Assembly: GCA_016218545.1 (NCBI GenBank) | Contig: JACRDQ010000029.1 | Location: 18,034 to 82,033, forward strand | DNA: 64,000 bases | Origin: Elusimicrobiota bacterium | Lineage (GTDB): Bacteria; Elusimicrobiota; Elusimicrobia; UBA1565; UBA9628 | Direction of reading: 5' to 3' | The notes under the pieces: model-generated | Seen by the model: the letters and a program-made list of their open reading frames with translations, nothing else | Database searches by the model: none | What the model was told of the DNA's origin: nothing | Program-made: the position numbers and the translations under genes | Shown here: positions 17,796 to 26,455 of the stretch, one piece after another | Layout: the number at the start of each line of letters is the position of its first letter | Numbering within the stretch: position 1 is the stretch's first letter

Positions 17796-18628
17796 ACCGG
17801 CGACAGGCGGGCGTCACGCTCACGGAACTCATGCTGGGCATGGCCATCATGGGGATCATGGTCGCCGGCTTCTCCTCGCTCCTGCAGTTCGTCATCAAGA
17901 CCACGACCAAGGCCCAGACCACGGGCGAGGCCCAGGAGCTCACCCGGCAGGGGCTCATGAAGGTCGAGGAGGCGCTCGTCCATGCCAATGCGATCATGGC
18001 GGCCTCGCCGACGCTCGTCGAATTCGTCGTGGACATCGACCAGAGCCCCGTCTACGACGCGAACGCGGACTGGGACGCGGACGGGATCCCGAACTACAGG
18101 GACGGAGACCGCGACAGCGACGCCAACCAGCTGCTTCCGGCCGCCTCCCAGTGGCAGACCGGCTTCAACCTCAAGGACGACGACGAGGACGGCGACGGCC
18201 AGATGGACGCGCGCCGGAGGATATGGCTCTCGAGCCGCACCCTCTACCTGGATACGAGCCTCAACGGCGGCGCCTGGGGAGGCTCGCGCATGAGGACCCT
18301 CATGGTCAACGTCTCCACCCTGAACTTCACCTACTGGGGCAACAAGGCCAACGCCCTGGGCCGCAACCTCGACCGCGGGAGCGACGGCCTCTCGAGCACA
18401 GGCGACGCGGGAGAGAACGACGGCATCATCTCCGCCAGGGAGATGGACATGGTCGCTCCCGTCGCCGGCATGGGAAACCTCAACGGACTGCTGGATACGG
18501 CCGACGAGAGACGCTACGTGACCACGGTCCGTCTCTACCTGGGCGCGGACCGCAACAACGACGGGACCACCGATTATGCGGTCGAAACGGACGTCTATCC
18601 GCCGCTCCTGCCCGTCAAGAGCAGGTAG
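17792..18628 (+). CDS. PilW-like minor pilin
   Basis: 278 residues. MNRRQAG then VTLTELMLGMAIMGIMVAG is a compact class-III prepilin signal: cleavage after Gly, Thr-Glu with Glu at +5. After the helix comes an Asp-rich stretch near residues 85-130 (DADGIPNYRDGDRDSDAN, DDDEDGDGQMD) resembling thrombospondin type-3/dockerin calcium loops. The C-terminal part is beta-rich. It is the middle gene of a three-gene minor-pilin unit and overlaps both neighbours. Confidence 0.8.
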   Translation: MNRRQAGVTLTELMLGMAIMGIMVAGFSSLLQFVIKTTTKAQTTGEAQELTRQGLMKVEEALVHANAIMAASPTLVEFVVDIDQSPVYDANADWDADGIPNYRDGDRDSDANQLLPAASQWQTGFNLKDDDEDGDGQMDARRRIWLSSRTLYLDTSLNGGAWGGSRMRTLMVNVSTLNFTYWGNKANALGRNLDRGSDGLSSTGDAGENDGIISAREMDMVAPVAGMGNLNGLLDTADERRYVTTVRLYLGADRNNDGTTDYAVETDVYPPLLPVKSR

Positions 18629-19883
18629 CCCGGCCCCGGGCGGCTCCCGGGAACGCGGCAGCGCGCTGCTGGCGGCGCTGGCGGTCCTCCTGTTCGCCCT
18701 GCCGGTCGCCATCGTCTTCTACAAATACTCGGCGCAGACCCTGGTGAGCGCCATGCAGGACCGGCGGCAGCAGACCGCTGCCCTTATCGCCAACAACGCG
18801 GTCACGGACTACATGAGGCAGTTCTCCCAGAACGCCTACGACGGCCACTACGACGCCGACCAGCTCTCCAGGCCCGAGGCGTTCTATTCCGCGGGCTTCT
18901 CCACCGTGACCTTCGAGGCCGACCAGGTCAACCGCACGGTCTTCCTGCGCGCGACCGGGACCTACGGCACCGAGGCCAAGCCGCTCGCCCGCAAGGTCCT
19001 CGAGGCCCTCATCCAGTTCCAATCCGACCTGGTCCAGTACGGGACCATGGTCAACGGAGCCTTCACGGTGTCGGCCAGCAACGTGCGCTACGACGGCGGG
19101 TTCTGGACCAACGGCAGCCTCTCCGTGACCGGGGCCGACGTGAGGTTCAACGGGGGGCCCGTGGTCGTCAACGGAAACCTCTCCGGCGCGGCCTCGGTCG
19201 TCATCGACGGCGACCTCTACTACTCGGGCACGAGCGCGGGCTCGGTCACGGTCCTGGGCAACACTTACAACTACGTCCCGTCCGTGACTTGGCCGGCGCT
19301 GGATTTCGCCTACTACGACGCCCATTACACCTACAAGAGCACCGTCAACCGGACCATCGTCTTCAACTCCACCGCGACCTTCACCGTGGTGGGAGGCGCG
19401 ACCTACGGCATCCCGCCGGACGGAGCCATCATCTACTGCGAGAACTGCAACCTTACCCTCCGCGGCGTCGTCAGCGGCAGGGTGACGGCCGTAGCCGGGG
19501 GCGACGTGGGAAACTGCTCGAGCGCCAACGGCAAGATCACGGTGTCGGACGACCTCTACTACGTCGGCGCCAGCTCCATCGCGGCCGGTCCCGCCCAGTC
19601 CTTCGCGGCGCTGGCGCGCAACTGCGTGACCTTCTCCAAGAACGGCTCGGACCTGCTGGCGGCCGGGATCTACTTCGTCGAGCAGGGAATGGGCAACATG
19701 CAGATGTCCGGCTCGTCGGGCAGGAGGTTCTGGCTCTACGGCGTGCGCACCCAGGGGATCACGATCAGTCCGTCGAGCTCCTTCAACGCCCAGCGCTCCA
19801 TCAACTACGACCCCAACCTGCGCTCCTATCCGCCGCCGGGCCTGCCGGAGAAGGCGCTCCTCGTCAACTGGAACCTGCGCTGA
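18576..19883 (+). CDS. PilX/GspK-like minor pilin
   Basis: 435 residues. A basic leader ends RERG, then SALLAALAVLLFALPVAIVFY. The +5 residue is Ala instead of Glu, as in GspK/PilX-type tip subunits. The rest is Gly/Asn/Thr-rich with many short strands (VRYDGGFWTNGSLSVTG), consistent with a beta-solenoid or adhesive fold. The only in-frame start is ATG 18576, giving a 53-base overlap with the previous gene. The gene ends nine bases from the convergent patatin gene with no room for a terminator. Confidence 0.72.
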   Translation: MRSKRTSIRRSCPSRAGSPAPGGSRERGSALLAALAVLLFALPVAIVFYKYSAQTLVSAMQDRRQQTAALIANNAVTDYMRQFSQNAYDGHYDADQLSRPEAFYSAGFSTVTFEADQVNRTVFLRATGTYGTEAKPLARKVLEALIQFQSDLVQYGTMVNGAFTVSASNVRYDGGFWTNGSLSVTGADVRFNGGPVVVNGNLSGAASVVIDGDLYYSGTSAGSVTVLGNTYNYVPSVTWPALDFAYYDAHYTYKSTVNRTIVFNSTATFTVVGGATYGIPPDGAIIYCENCNLTLRGVVSGRVTAVAGGDVGNCSSANGKITVSDDLYYVGASSIAAGPAQSFAALARNCVTFSKNGSDLLAAGIYFVEQGMGNMQMSGSSGRRFWLYGVRTQGITISPSSSFNAQRSINYDPNLRSYPPPGLPEKALLVNWNLR

Positions 19884-19892
19884 ATCCGCGGG

Positions 19893-21950
19893 TCAGCGCC
19901 GGAGCGGAGCCGCGCCCGCTTCGGCGAAGAAGGGGATGAGCGCCTTGATCCTGGGGAGGTACTCCTCGGCCACGCGCTCTCCGAGCTCGATGAGCTCTCG
20001 CGCGCGGTGGAGCTCGGTCCAGTGGAAGCCGCGCAGGTCCGGCTCGATGACGAGGTGGGCGGGGTCCATGCGCGAGCGGGCGATCTGGTACTCCATGGTG
20101 TAGATCATCTGGAAGAAGACGTCCACCACGCTCGGCGCGCGCAGGGCGGCGGGCAGGGCCAGGCTGCCGATGGTCCCCAGGTCGACCGGCATGGAGAGGA
20201 TGCCCTCGGACTTGCGCCTGCGGCGGGCCGCATCCCCGGCCCGCCGCGCTCCCGCCGGCAGGGTGAGGTTGACCGCGAGCAGGATGTCGGCGCCGAGGGA
20301 GGCCGCGGCCCGGATGGGGACGGGGCTCACGAGTCCGCCGTCGACGAGGTAGCGTCCGTTGAGCCGCAGGGGCGCGAAGAGCAGCGGCAGGCCGCAGCTG
20401 GCCCTGACGGCCTCGGCCACCTTGCCGGACCGGAGGGTCACCTCCTCTCCGGTCTCGATGTCCGTGGCCACGCAGGCGAAGGGGAGCTCGAGGTCGTGGA
20501 ACTCCCTGCTCCCGAACCAGGACCGGAAGAACCTCAGCATGGCGTCTCCCGCGAAGAGGCCCGAGCGGGGGAGCGTGAGGTCCCAGAGGAAGTTCTCGTA
20601 CATCCAACCCTTGTCGACGCGGACCGCGATCTCCTCGATCTCCTCGGGCTCCATCCCCAGGGCCATGAGGCCGCCCAAGAGCGAACCCATGGAGGTTCCG
20701 GCCACGAGGTCCACGGGCACGCCCTCGCGCTTGAAGACCTTCAGGATGCCGATGAGCGAGTGCCCGAGGGCCGCCCCCGAGCCCAAGGCCAGGCCGACCT
20801 GCACCCCGCCGATGACTCGGGCGAGCCTGCCCACGCCCCTGAGGGCCTTGGGCTGCGCCTCGAGGGCGCGGTAGGGGGACCCGGTCGCCCGCAGACGGTC
20901 GCCCACGGCGCCGCTCCAGGGGACCGCCAGGCGCCGGACGCCCACGGAGAAGACCTCGACCTCGGGATCGCGCTCCCCGAGCCAGGCCTCGATGAGGCGC
21001 TCGCGGTCCGGCAGGAGCGACGAGAGCTCGGCGTCGAGGTGCCGGTAGAGCGGGCGGCTCTCCTCGACTCCCGCCAGCACGGCCTGCTCGGCCTCAGCCA
21101 GGATGGAGCGTTCGACGTCGCCGAGCGCGTTGCCGAGGCTCGCCAGCACGACGTCGTAGGACTCGCGCAGGTAATTGAGGAAGAGGTAGATGCCGCTGTA
21201 GAGCCTCCCCCCCAAGACCTCGGGCCGGAGAGTCAGGACGTCCAGCCCGGAGGCGTGGCGCTGGACGATGCCCTGGACGGACCCCGCGGACTGCATGTCC
21301 AGGGACCGGAGCCGGGCCTCGTCGAGCGCCGGAGGCTCCAGTCCCAGGCACCGGGCGGCGCGGCCGGCATCCGGGCCCAGGTCGAGCAGGAGCGTGCGCC
21401 TCTTGGTCTGCTCCAGAAGAGCCAGGGCCAGATGGAGGGCCAACACCAGGCGGTCGTCCAGGCCCGCCGCGACGTTGAGCGTCACCAGCTTCGGGCCTCC
21501 CGGGGACTTCCGGAGCACGCCCGAGCCCGAGGCGGTCAGGCGGGCCGAGAGCAGGCGCGTCAGGTGCGTGAGGAAGGACGGGTTCTCGCGGGCGAGGGCT
21601 TCGAAGTCCTGCCGCGCCAGCTTGAGGAACTCGCAGCTGGTGTCGAGCCGGACCGTGACCGAGCGCCGGTCCCCGGTGAGCAGACCCGCCTCGCCGAGCA
21701 CGTCGCCCCGGCCCATGAAGGCCAGCACCTCGTCCTTGCCGGCCCGCGGGTTGACGATCCTCACCGACCCGGAGGCGACCAGATAGAGGGCGTCCCCCTC
21801 GTCCCCCTGGCTGTAGAGGGTCGCCCCCTTGGGCAGGGAGAGCGGCTGCATCCTCCCGGCCAGGCGCCGGATCTCGGATGAGCTCAGGCCGGAGAAGATG
21901 GAGACGCGCTTGAGGAACGGCTCCCAGGAACGCCTCTCCTCGGGATTCAT
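19893..21950 (-). CDS. cNMP-binding/patatin phospholipase fusion
   Basis: 685 residues in three parts. Residues 10-140 form a cyclic-nucleotide-binding domain (GDEGDALYLVASGSVRI, GEAGLLTG). Residues 150-330 resemble a ParA/CpaE-like Rossmann domain (LVTLNVAAGLDDRLVLALHL, RTLLLDLGPDAG, YDVVLASLG) without a Walker A lysine. Residues 380-685 are patatin: GSGAALGH instead of GGGxRG, nucleophile Ser420 in GTSMG, and the DGG aspartate. This resembles bacterial neuropathy-target-esterase-like phospholipases, possibly regulated by cAMP or cGMP. It sits behind a seven-codon uORF. It converges with the pilin operon. Confidence 0.83.
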   Translation of the reverse strand: MNPEERRSWEPFLKRVSIFSGLSSSEIRRLAGRMQPLSLPKGATLYSQGDEGDALYLVASGSVRIVNPRAGKDEVLAFMGRGDVLGEAGLLTGDRRSVTVRLDTSCEFLKLARQDFEALARENPSFLTHLTRLLSARLTASGSGVLRKSPGGPKLVTLNVAAGLDDRLVLALHLALALLEQTKRRTLLLDLGPDAGRAARCLGLEPPALDEARLRSLDMQSAGSVQGIVQRHASGLDVLTLRPEVLGGRLYSGIYLFLNYLRESYDVVLASLGNALGDVERSILAEAEQAVLAGVEESRPLYRHLDAELSSLLPDRERLIEAWLGERDPEVEVFSVGVRRLAVPWSGAVGDRLRATGSPYRALEAQPKALRGVGRLARVIGGVQVGLALGSGAALGHSLIGILKVFKREGVPVDLVAGTSMGSLLGGLMALGMEPEEIEEIAVRVDKGWMYENFLWDLTLPRSGLFAGDAMLRFFRSWFGSREFHDLELPFACVATDIETGEEVTLRSGKVAEAVRASCGLPLLFAPLRLNGRYLVDGGLVSPVPIRAAASLGADILLAVNLTLPAGARRAGDAARRRRKSEGILSMPVDLGTIGSLALPAALRAPSVVDVFFQMIYTMEYQIARSRMDPAHLVIEPDLRGFHWTELHRARELIELGERVAEEYLPRIKALIPFFAEAGAAPLRR

Positions 21951-21970
21951 GACCTCCGCCGCGCGCGCAT
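21947..21970 (-). CDS. Seven-codon leaderless uORF (leader peptide)
   Basis: ATG at 21970 encodes MRARRRS and stops at TGA 21949-21947, which overlaps the ATG of the cNMP-patatin gene (ATGA). The start is seven bases after a TATACT, so it would be the first codon of the mRNA. An embedded GGAGGT lies too close to the main start for ideal initiation, which favours coupling through this uORF. This is a prediction from architecture only. Confidence 0.4.
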   Translation of the reverse strand: MRARRRS

Positions 21971-21976
21971 CGATTT

Positions 21977-21982
21977 AGTATA
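21977..21982 (-). promoter_or_regulatory. Candidate -10 (TATACT) for uORF and cNMP-patatin gene
   Basis: TATACT reads on the minus strand seven bases before the uORF ATG. No good -35 is seen. The spacing matches the other leaderless-looking starts in this window. Confidence 0.45.
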
Positions 21983-22009
21983 ATCCTTGTCTCGCAGCCT
22001 TGGACCAGG

Positions 22010-22552
22010 TCACGGGAGCCGCCGCTGGGCGCAGGCGAGGAGGCCGATCACCGTTTTGGAGTCCCGGATCCTGCCGCTCAGGACCATCCGCAGGGCCTCC
22101 CGGAAAGGAAGGACGACCGTCTCGAGGAACTCGTCGGGGTCGGGGTCCAAGGCGCCGGGGATGAGCCCCTCGGCCAGGTAGATCGTCAGGCGCTCGTTTG
22201 CGAAGGCGGGCGTCGGCCAGAAATCCAGGAGCTTCGTGACCTTGCGCGCCGAGTACCCGGTCTCCTCCCGCAGTTCCCGCCTGATGCAGGCCAGCGGATT
22301 CTCCTTGCCGTCGAACTTGCCGGCCGGGAGCTCCAGCGTCGTGGCGCGCACCGGGAACCGGTACTGCCGGACCAGGACCACCCTGCGCCTCTCCAGCAGC
22401 GGCACCGCCGCGACGGCTCCGGGATGGTCCATGTACTCCCGCAGCGCGGGCTTGCCGTCGGGAAGGCGCACCCGGTCGGCGCGGAAATGGACGACCCGGC
22501 CATGGTAGACTTCGACCTTCCGTGCGAGGGTCTCGACGAAGCGCCGGGACAT
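22010..22552 (-). CDS. Nudix hydrolase, ADP-ribose pyrophosphatase-like
   Basis: 180 residues. The Nudix box is complete: GKFDGKENPLACIRRELREE, then TG. Upstream it has the VRQYRFPV and LELPAG segments of NudF-type ADP-sugar pyrophosphatases, and it ends with a helical FLETVVLPFREALRMV. It would hydrolyse ADP-ribose or a related nucleoside diphosphate sugar to AMP. The start is ATG 22552, or GTG 22555 just before it. TGT-TATAAT ends nine bases upstream, so the mRNA would have almost no leader. It is divergent from dnaE. Confidence 0.85.
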   Translation of the reverse strand: MSRRFVETLARKVEVYHGRVVHFRADRVRLPDGKPALREYMDHPGAVAAVPLLERRRVVLVRQYRFPVRATTLELPAGKFDGKENPLACIRRELREETGYSARKVTKLLDFWPTPAFANERLTIYLAEGLIPGALDPDPDEFLETVVLPFREALRMVLSGRIRDSKTVIGLLACAQRRLP

Positions 22553-22560
22553 CACGAGGG

Positions 22561-22568
22561 ATTATAAC
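22561..22568. promoter_or_regulatory. Symmetric bidirectional -10 for Nudix gene and dnaE
   Basis: ATTATAAC contains TATAAT on the minus strand (22561-22566, preceded by TGT as an extended -10) and TATAAC on the plus strand (22563-22568). The dnaE ATG is seven bases from its hexamer and the Nudix ATG nine from its own. Both transcripts would be essentially leaderless. Confidence 0.55.
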
Positions 22569-22574
22569 AAAGTC

Positions 22575-25500
22575 ATGACCGGCAAGCCCGAGTTCGTCCA
22601 CCTCCACAACCACTCCGAATACTCGTTCCTCGACGGCATCATCCGCTTCTCGGACCACGACGGCAAGCCCTCCGAGCTCATCAAGAGTCTCGCCAAGGAG
22701 GGCGCCAAGGGCTTTGCGATCACCGACCACGGGAACATGTACGGCGCCATCGAGTGCTACAACCGCTGCACCGCCGAGGGCTTGAAGCCCATCATCGGCT
22801 CCGAGCTCTACATCGTCAAGGGCTCGCGCCGCGACCGGGGCGGCTCCGAGCGCGAGAACCACCACGTCGTCTGCCTGGCCAAGGACTTCGAAGGCTATCA
22901 GAACCTCATGGCCCTCTCGAGCGCGGCCTTCCTCGAGGGCTTCTACTACAGTCCCCGCATCGACCGCGAGCTTCTCGCCAAGCACGCCAAGGGCCTCGTC
23001 ATCCTCTCCGGCTGCATCAAGGGCGAGATCTGCCAGGCCGTCCTCGCCGGCGACTCCTCCGGCGCGGAGAAGCTCGCCGCGGCCTACCGCGACCTCGCGG
23101 ACCCGGGGTGCTTCTTCCTCGAGATGATGGACCACGGCATCGAGGACGAAGGTCGGGCCAACGCCGGGCTCCTCGAGCTCCACAAGCGCCTCGGGATCCC
23201 CCTGGTCGCGACCAACGACTGCCACTATCCCCGCAAAACCGACGTGGAGGCCCACGACGCGCGGATCTGCATCTCCACGGGCTCGCTGCTCACCGACAAG
23301 GACCGTCTGCGCTTCGCCGGGCCGGAATACTACGTCAAGTCCCCGGCGGAGATGGCGGCCCTCTTCCCGTTCGCGCCGGAAGCCCTGTCCAACACCGTGG
23401 CCATCGCGGACATGTGCCACCTTGAGATCCCCAAGGGGAAGTTCATCCTCCCCGACTTCCCGGCCCCGGACGGCATGAGCCAGGACGCCTACCTCGAAGG
23501 TCTCTCCCGCGAGGGGCTCGAGCGCCGCTTCCCGGACGGCGTCTCGCAGGCCCATGCGGAGCGCCTGCGCTACGAGCTCGGGGTCATCCAGAAGAAGGGG
23601 TTCTCCGGCTACTTCCTCGTGGTCTGGGACTTCATCGCCTACGCGAAGCGCTCCGGCATCCCGGTCGGGCCCGGCCGCGGCTCGGGCGCGGGCTCGCTCG
23701 TGGCCTTCGCGCTCGGCATCACGAACCTCGACCCCCTCGCCCACAAGCTCCTCTTCGAGCGCTTCCTCAACCCGGACCGGCCCACCATGCCGGACCTCGA
23801 CATCGACTTCGCGGACAAGGACCGCGAGCGCATCATCGAGTACGTGCGCCAGCGCTACGGCGCCGACCATGTCGCCCAGATCATCACCTTCGGCTCCATG
23901 GGGGCCAAGCTCGCGGTCCGCGACGTGGGCCGCATCATGGCCATCCCACTCCCCGAGGTCGACCGCATCGCCAAGCTCATCCCCGGAGGGCCCGACGTGA
24001 CCCTCTACGGCGCCATGCAGAAGAACCCCGACCTCGCCAAGGCCGCCCAGGACCCGCAGATCAAGAAGCTCCTCGATCTCTCGCTCAAGCTCGAGGGCCT
24101 GAAGCGCCACGCCGGCGTCCACGCGGCCGGCACGGTGATCACCAAGGAGCCGGTGGTCCGCTACAGCCCGCTGGCCAAGGGCAGGGGCGACGTGGTCACC
24201 ACGCAGTACGACGGGGACATCCTCCCCGCCCTGGGCCTGCTCAAGGTGGACTTCCTCGGCCTGAGGACGCTGACCATCATCCAGAACGCCGTGGGCTTCA
24301 TCCGGCAGCGGAAAGACCCGCTCTTCGACGTCGAGAAGCTCCCGATGGACGACCCCAAGACCTACGAGCTCCTCCGGCGCGGCGAGTCCCTGGCGGTCTT
24401 CCAGCTCGACTCCAACGGCATGCGCACCCTGCTGGCCCAGCTCAAGCCCACGGTCTTCAACGACATCGTCGCCATCCTGGCCCTCTACCGGCCCGGACCC
24501 ATGAAGGCCGGCATGGTGGACCGCTTCGTGGAGTGCAAGCACGGCCGGCAGAAGATCTCCTACGAGCACCCCATGCTCGAGCCCGTGCTCAAGGACACCT
24601 ACGGCTGCATCGTGTTCCAGGAGCAGGTCATGGAGATCAGCAAGACCCTCGCGGGCTTCACGGGCGGCCAGGCCGACACCCTGCGCAAGGCCATGGGCAA
24701 GAAGACGCCCGAGGACTTCGAGAAGATGCGGCCGACCTTCATCACCGGGGCCGCCAAGAACAAGATCCCGAACAAGCTCGCCGACAAGATCTACAACAAC
24801 CTCCTCGAGTTCGGCGGCTACGGGTTCAACCGGTCGCACACCGCGGCCTACGGGCTGGTGGCCTACCAGACCGGGTACCTGAAGGCCAACCACCCCCTCG
24901 AGTTCATGACCGCGGTCGCGACCTCCGAGATCGGCCACTCCGCGATCGGCGCCGACGACAAGGAGAACAAGCTGGTCGTCTACCTTGAGGACGCCCGCCG
25001 GATGGGACTCAAGGTCCTGCCTCCCGACATCCAGCGTTCCGGAACCGAGTTCACCATCGAGGATCCGGACGGCATCCGCTTCGGCCTCGTCGCGGTCAAG
25101 AACGTGGGGAGCGCGGCCGCGGAGTCCATCGTCGCGGCCCGGGCCTCGGGCGGCCCCTTCAAGAGCCTCGTCGACTTCTGCGCCAGGGTCGACCTCAAGG
25201 CCGCCAACAAGAAGGCCGTCGAGTCGCTCATCAAGGCGGGCGCCCTCGACACCCTGGACCCCGGAAGACCGCCGGCCGAGTCCCGCGCGCGCCTGCTGGC
25301 CGCGCTGGAGCATACGGTGGAGCGCCAGGCTCGGGCCCGGGAAGACCTCGCCCGGGGACAGGGCACGCTCTTCGAGCTCGACAGCCTCTCCGCGGAGCCC
25401 GGGGGCGGCCTGCCGGACGCCCCTCCGTGGAACGCCAACGACGTCCTGCGGGCCGAGAAGGAGGTCCTCGGGTTCTATTTCTCCGGCCACCCCCTCCTGC

Positions 25501-26102
25501 AGGTGCGCGAGCAGCTCAAGGCGACCGCCACCCACGAGATCGCGGCCCTGAACCCCCAGATCACCGCTCCCGTGCGCCTGGCGGGCCTGCTGACCCAGGT
25601 GAAGCGCAAGATCACCAAGAAGGGAGAGCAGATGGCCGAGGCGGTCCTCGAGGACCTCTCCGGCTCCATCCGCCTGCTGGTGTTCCCACGGGCCTATTCG
25701 GGGGGCCACGGCAGGACCGCCCTAGGCGACAAGCTCCAGGCCGGGACCACGGTGGTCGCGGGCGGCAAGCTCAGCTTCTCGAAATCCGGCGCGGACGAGG
25801 CCGAGGGCGGCCCCGAGCTCTTCCTCGACGAGCTCGCTCCCCTGGCCGAGGCCCTCCCCCGGTACGCGCGCAAGCTCATCATCTCCTGCGAGCCCTCCTC
25901 CCTCGACGAAAACGCGCTCGAGGCCTTGCGGACCGCCCTGGAGTCCCACCGCGGCCGCTGCCCCGTCGAGCTCCAGCACCAGACCCCCGAGGGGGTCGCG
26001 GTCCTCGAGGTCGAACAACGCGTTATAATCAACCAAAATCTGTTAGAATCTCTCGACTCAATACTCGGAGAGAAGGCATGGCGGATCGAAAGCGCATCCT
26101 GA
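22575..26102 (+). CDS. dnaE: DNA polymerase III alpha subunit
   Basis: 1175 residues, full length for replicative DnaE1. The PHP domain starts FVHLHNHSEYSFLDG and keeps metal ligands (TDHGNMYG, ATNDCHYP), so it may retain proofreading or phosphatase activity. The catalytic palm has GPGRGSGAGSLVAF and PDLDIDF. FQEQVM and GYGFNRSHTAAYGL follow, then the HhH region, and an OB domain near 960-1040. It polymerises the chromosome at the replisome with the beta clamp. The ATG is directly downstream of a shared -10 with no ribosome-binding site. Its last 25 bases overlap the response-regulator gene. Confidence 0.96.
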   Translation: MTGKPEFVHLHNHSEYSFLDGIIRFSDHDGKPSELIKSLAKEGAKGFAITDHGNMYGAIECYNRCTAEGLKPIIGSELYIVKGSRRDRGGSERENHHVVCLAKDFEGYQNLMALSSAAFLEGFYYSPRIDRELLAKHAKGLVILSGCIKGEICQAVLAGDSSGAEKLAAAYRDLADPGCFFLEMMDHGIEDEGRANAGLLELHKRLGIPLVATNDCHYPRKTDVEAHDARICISTGSLLTDKDRLRFAGPEYYVKSPAEMAALFPFAPEALSNTVAIADMCHLEIPKGKFILPDFPAPDGMSQDAYLEGLSREGLERRFPDGVSQAHAERLRYELGVIQKKGFSGYFLVVWDFIAYAKRSGIPVGPGRGSGAGSLVAFALGITNLDPLAHKLLFERFLNPDRPTMPDLDIDFADKDRERIIEYVRQRYGADHVAQIITFGSMGAKLAVRDVGRIMAIPLPEVDRIAKLIPGGPDVTLYGAMQKNPDLAKAAQDPQIKKLLDLSLKLEGLKRHAGVHAAGTVITKEPVVRYSPLAKGRGDVVTTQYDGDILPALGLLKVDFLGLRTLTIIQNAVGFIRQRKDPLFDVEKLPMDDPKTYELLRRGESLAVFQLDSNGMRTLLAQLKPTVFNDIVAILALYRPGPMKAGMVDRFVECKHGRQKISYEHPMLEPVLKDTYGCIVFQEQVMEISKTLAGFTGGQADTLRKAMGKKTPEDFEKMRPTFITGAAKNKIPNKLADKIYNNLLEFGGYGFNRSHTAAYGLVAYQTGYLKANHPLEFMTAVATSEIGHSAIGADDKENKLVVYLEDARRMGLKVLPPDIQRSGTEFTIEDPDGIRFGLVAVKNVGSAAAESIVAARASGGPFKSLVDFCARVDLKAANKKAVESLIKAGALDTLDPGRPPAESRARLLAALEHTVERQARAREDLARGQGTLFELDSLSAEPGGGLPDAPPWNANDVLRAEKEVLGFYFSGHPLLQVREQLKATATHEIAALNPQITAPVRLAGLLTQVKRKITKKGEQMAEAVLEDLSGSIRLLVFPRAYSGGHGRTALGDKLQAGTTVVAGGKLSFSKSGADEAEGGPELFLDELAPLAEALPRYARKLIISCEPSSLDENALEALRTALESHRGRCPVELQHQTPEGVAVLEVEQRVIINQNLLESLDSILGEKAWRIESAS
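26041..26049 (+). promoter_or_regulatory. Internal promoter in the 3' end of dnaE
   Basis: TGT-TAGAAT (26041-26049) is an extended -10 about 29 bases before the regulator start. A TATAAT at 26024-26029 is a second possibility. This AT-rich patch stands out inside GC-rich coding sequence. A GGAGAGAAGG precedes the ATG at 26078. Confidence 0.45.
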
Positions 26103-26455
26103 TCGCTGACGACGACCCGGATCTGGTCGACCTCCTGAAGCTGGACCTCACCAACCAGGGCTACGATATCCTGGTGGCGATGAACGGCAAGGAGGCCCTG
26201 CAGATGGCCATGGGGGAGAAGGTCGACCTGGTCCTGCTCGACGTCATGATGCCGTACATCGACGGCTATCACGTCGCCTACGAGGTCACCAGCAAGCTCG
26301 GCTCGGGAGCGCCCTTGATCATCCTCATGACCAGCCGCGACACCACGCGAGAGAAGGGCATCGCCATCATGAGCGGCGCGGCCGAGGTCCTCCAGAAGCC
26401 CTTCGAGATGGAGTCTCTCCATAAGAAGATCGCGGAGATCCTCTCCAGGTCATGA
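26078..26455 (+). CDS. Single-domain response regulator (CheY-like)
   Basis: 125 residues, receiver domain only: DDD at 11-13, phospho-acceptor Asp55 (LVLLDVMMPYIDG), Thr in MTSRD and Lys in QKPFE. Without an output domain it would act by protein contact, as CheY, PilG/PilH or phosphorelay intermediates do. It begins inside dnaE and ends in an ATGA overlap with the outer-membrane protein gene. No kinase is adjacent; the HAMP protein at 28337 and the kinases at 7684 and 14817 are possible relatives of its pathway. Confidence 0.9.
   Translation: MADRKRILIADDDPDLVDLLKLDLTNQGYDILVAMNGKEALQMAMGEKVDLVLLDVMMPYIDGYHVAYEVTSKLGSGAPLIILMTSRDTTREKGIAIMSGAAEVLQKPFEMESLHKKIAEILSRS

Noticed and set aside
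21975..25709. 1244-codon open frame antisense to dnaE
   Set aside because: Rich in Asp/Glu/Gly/His/Val shadow composition, no domain, fully covered by dnaE on the other strand. Long antisense frames are expected at this GC content.
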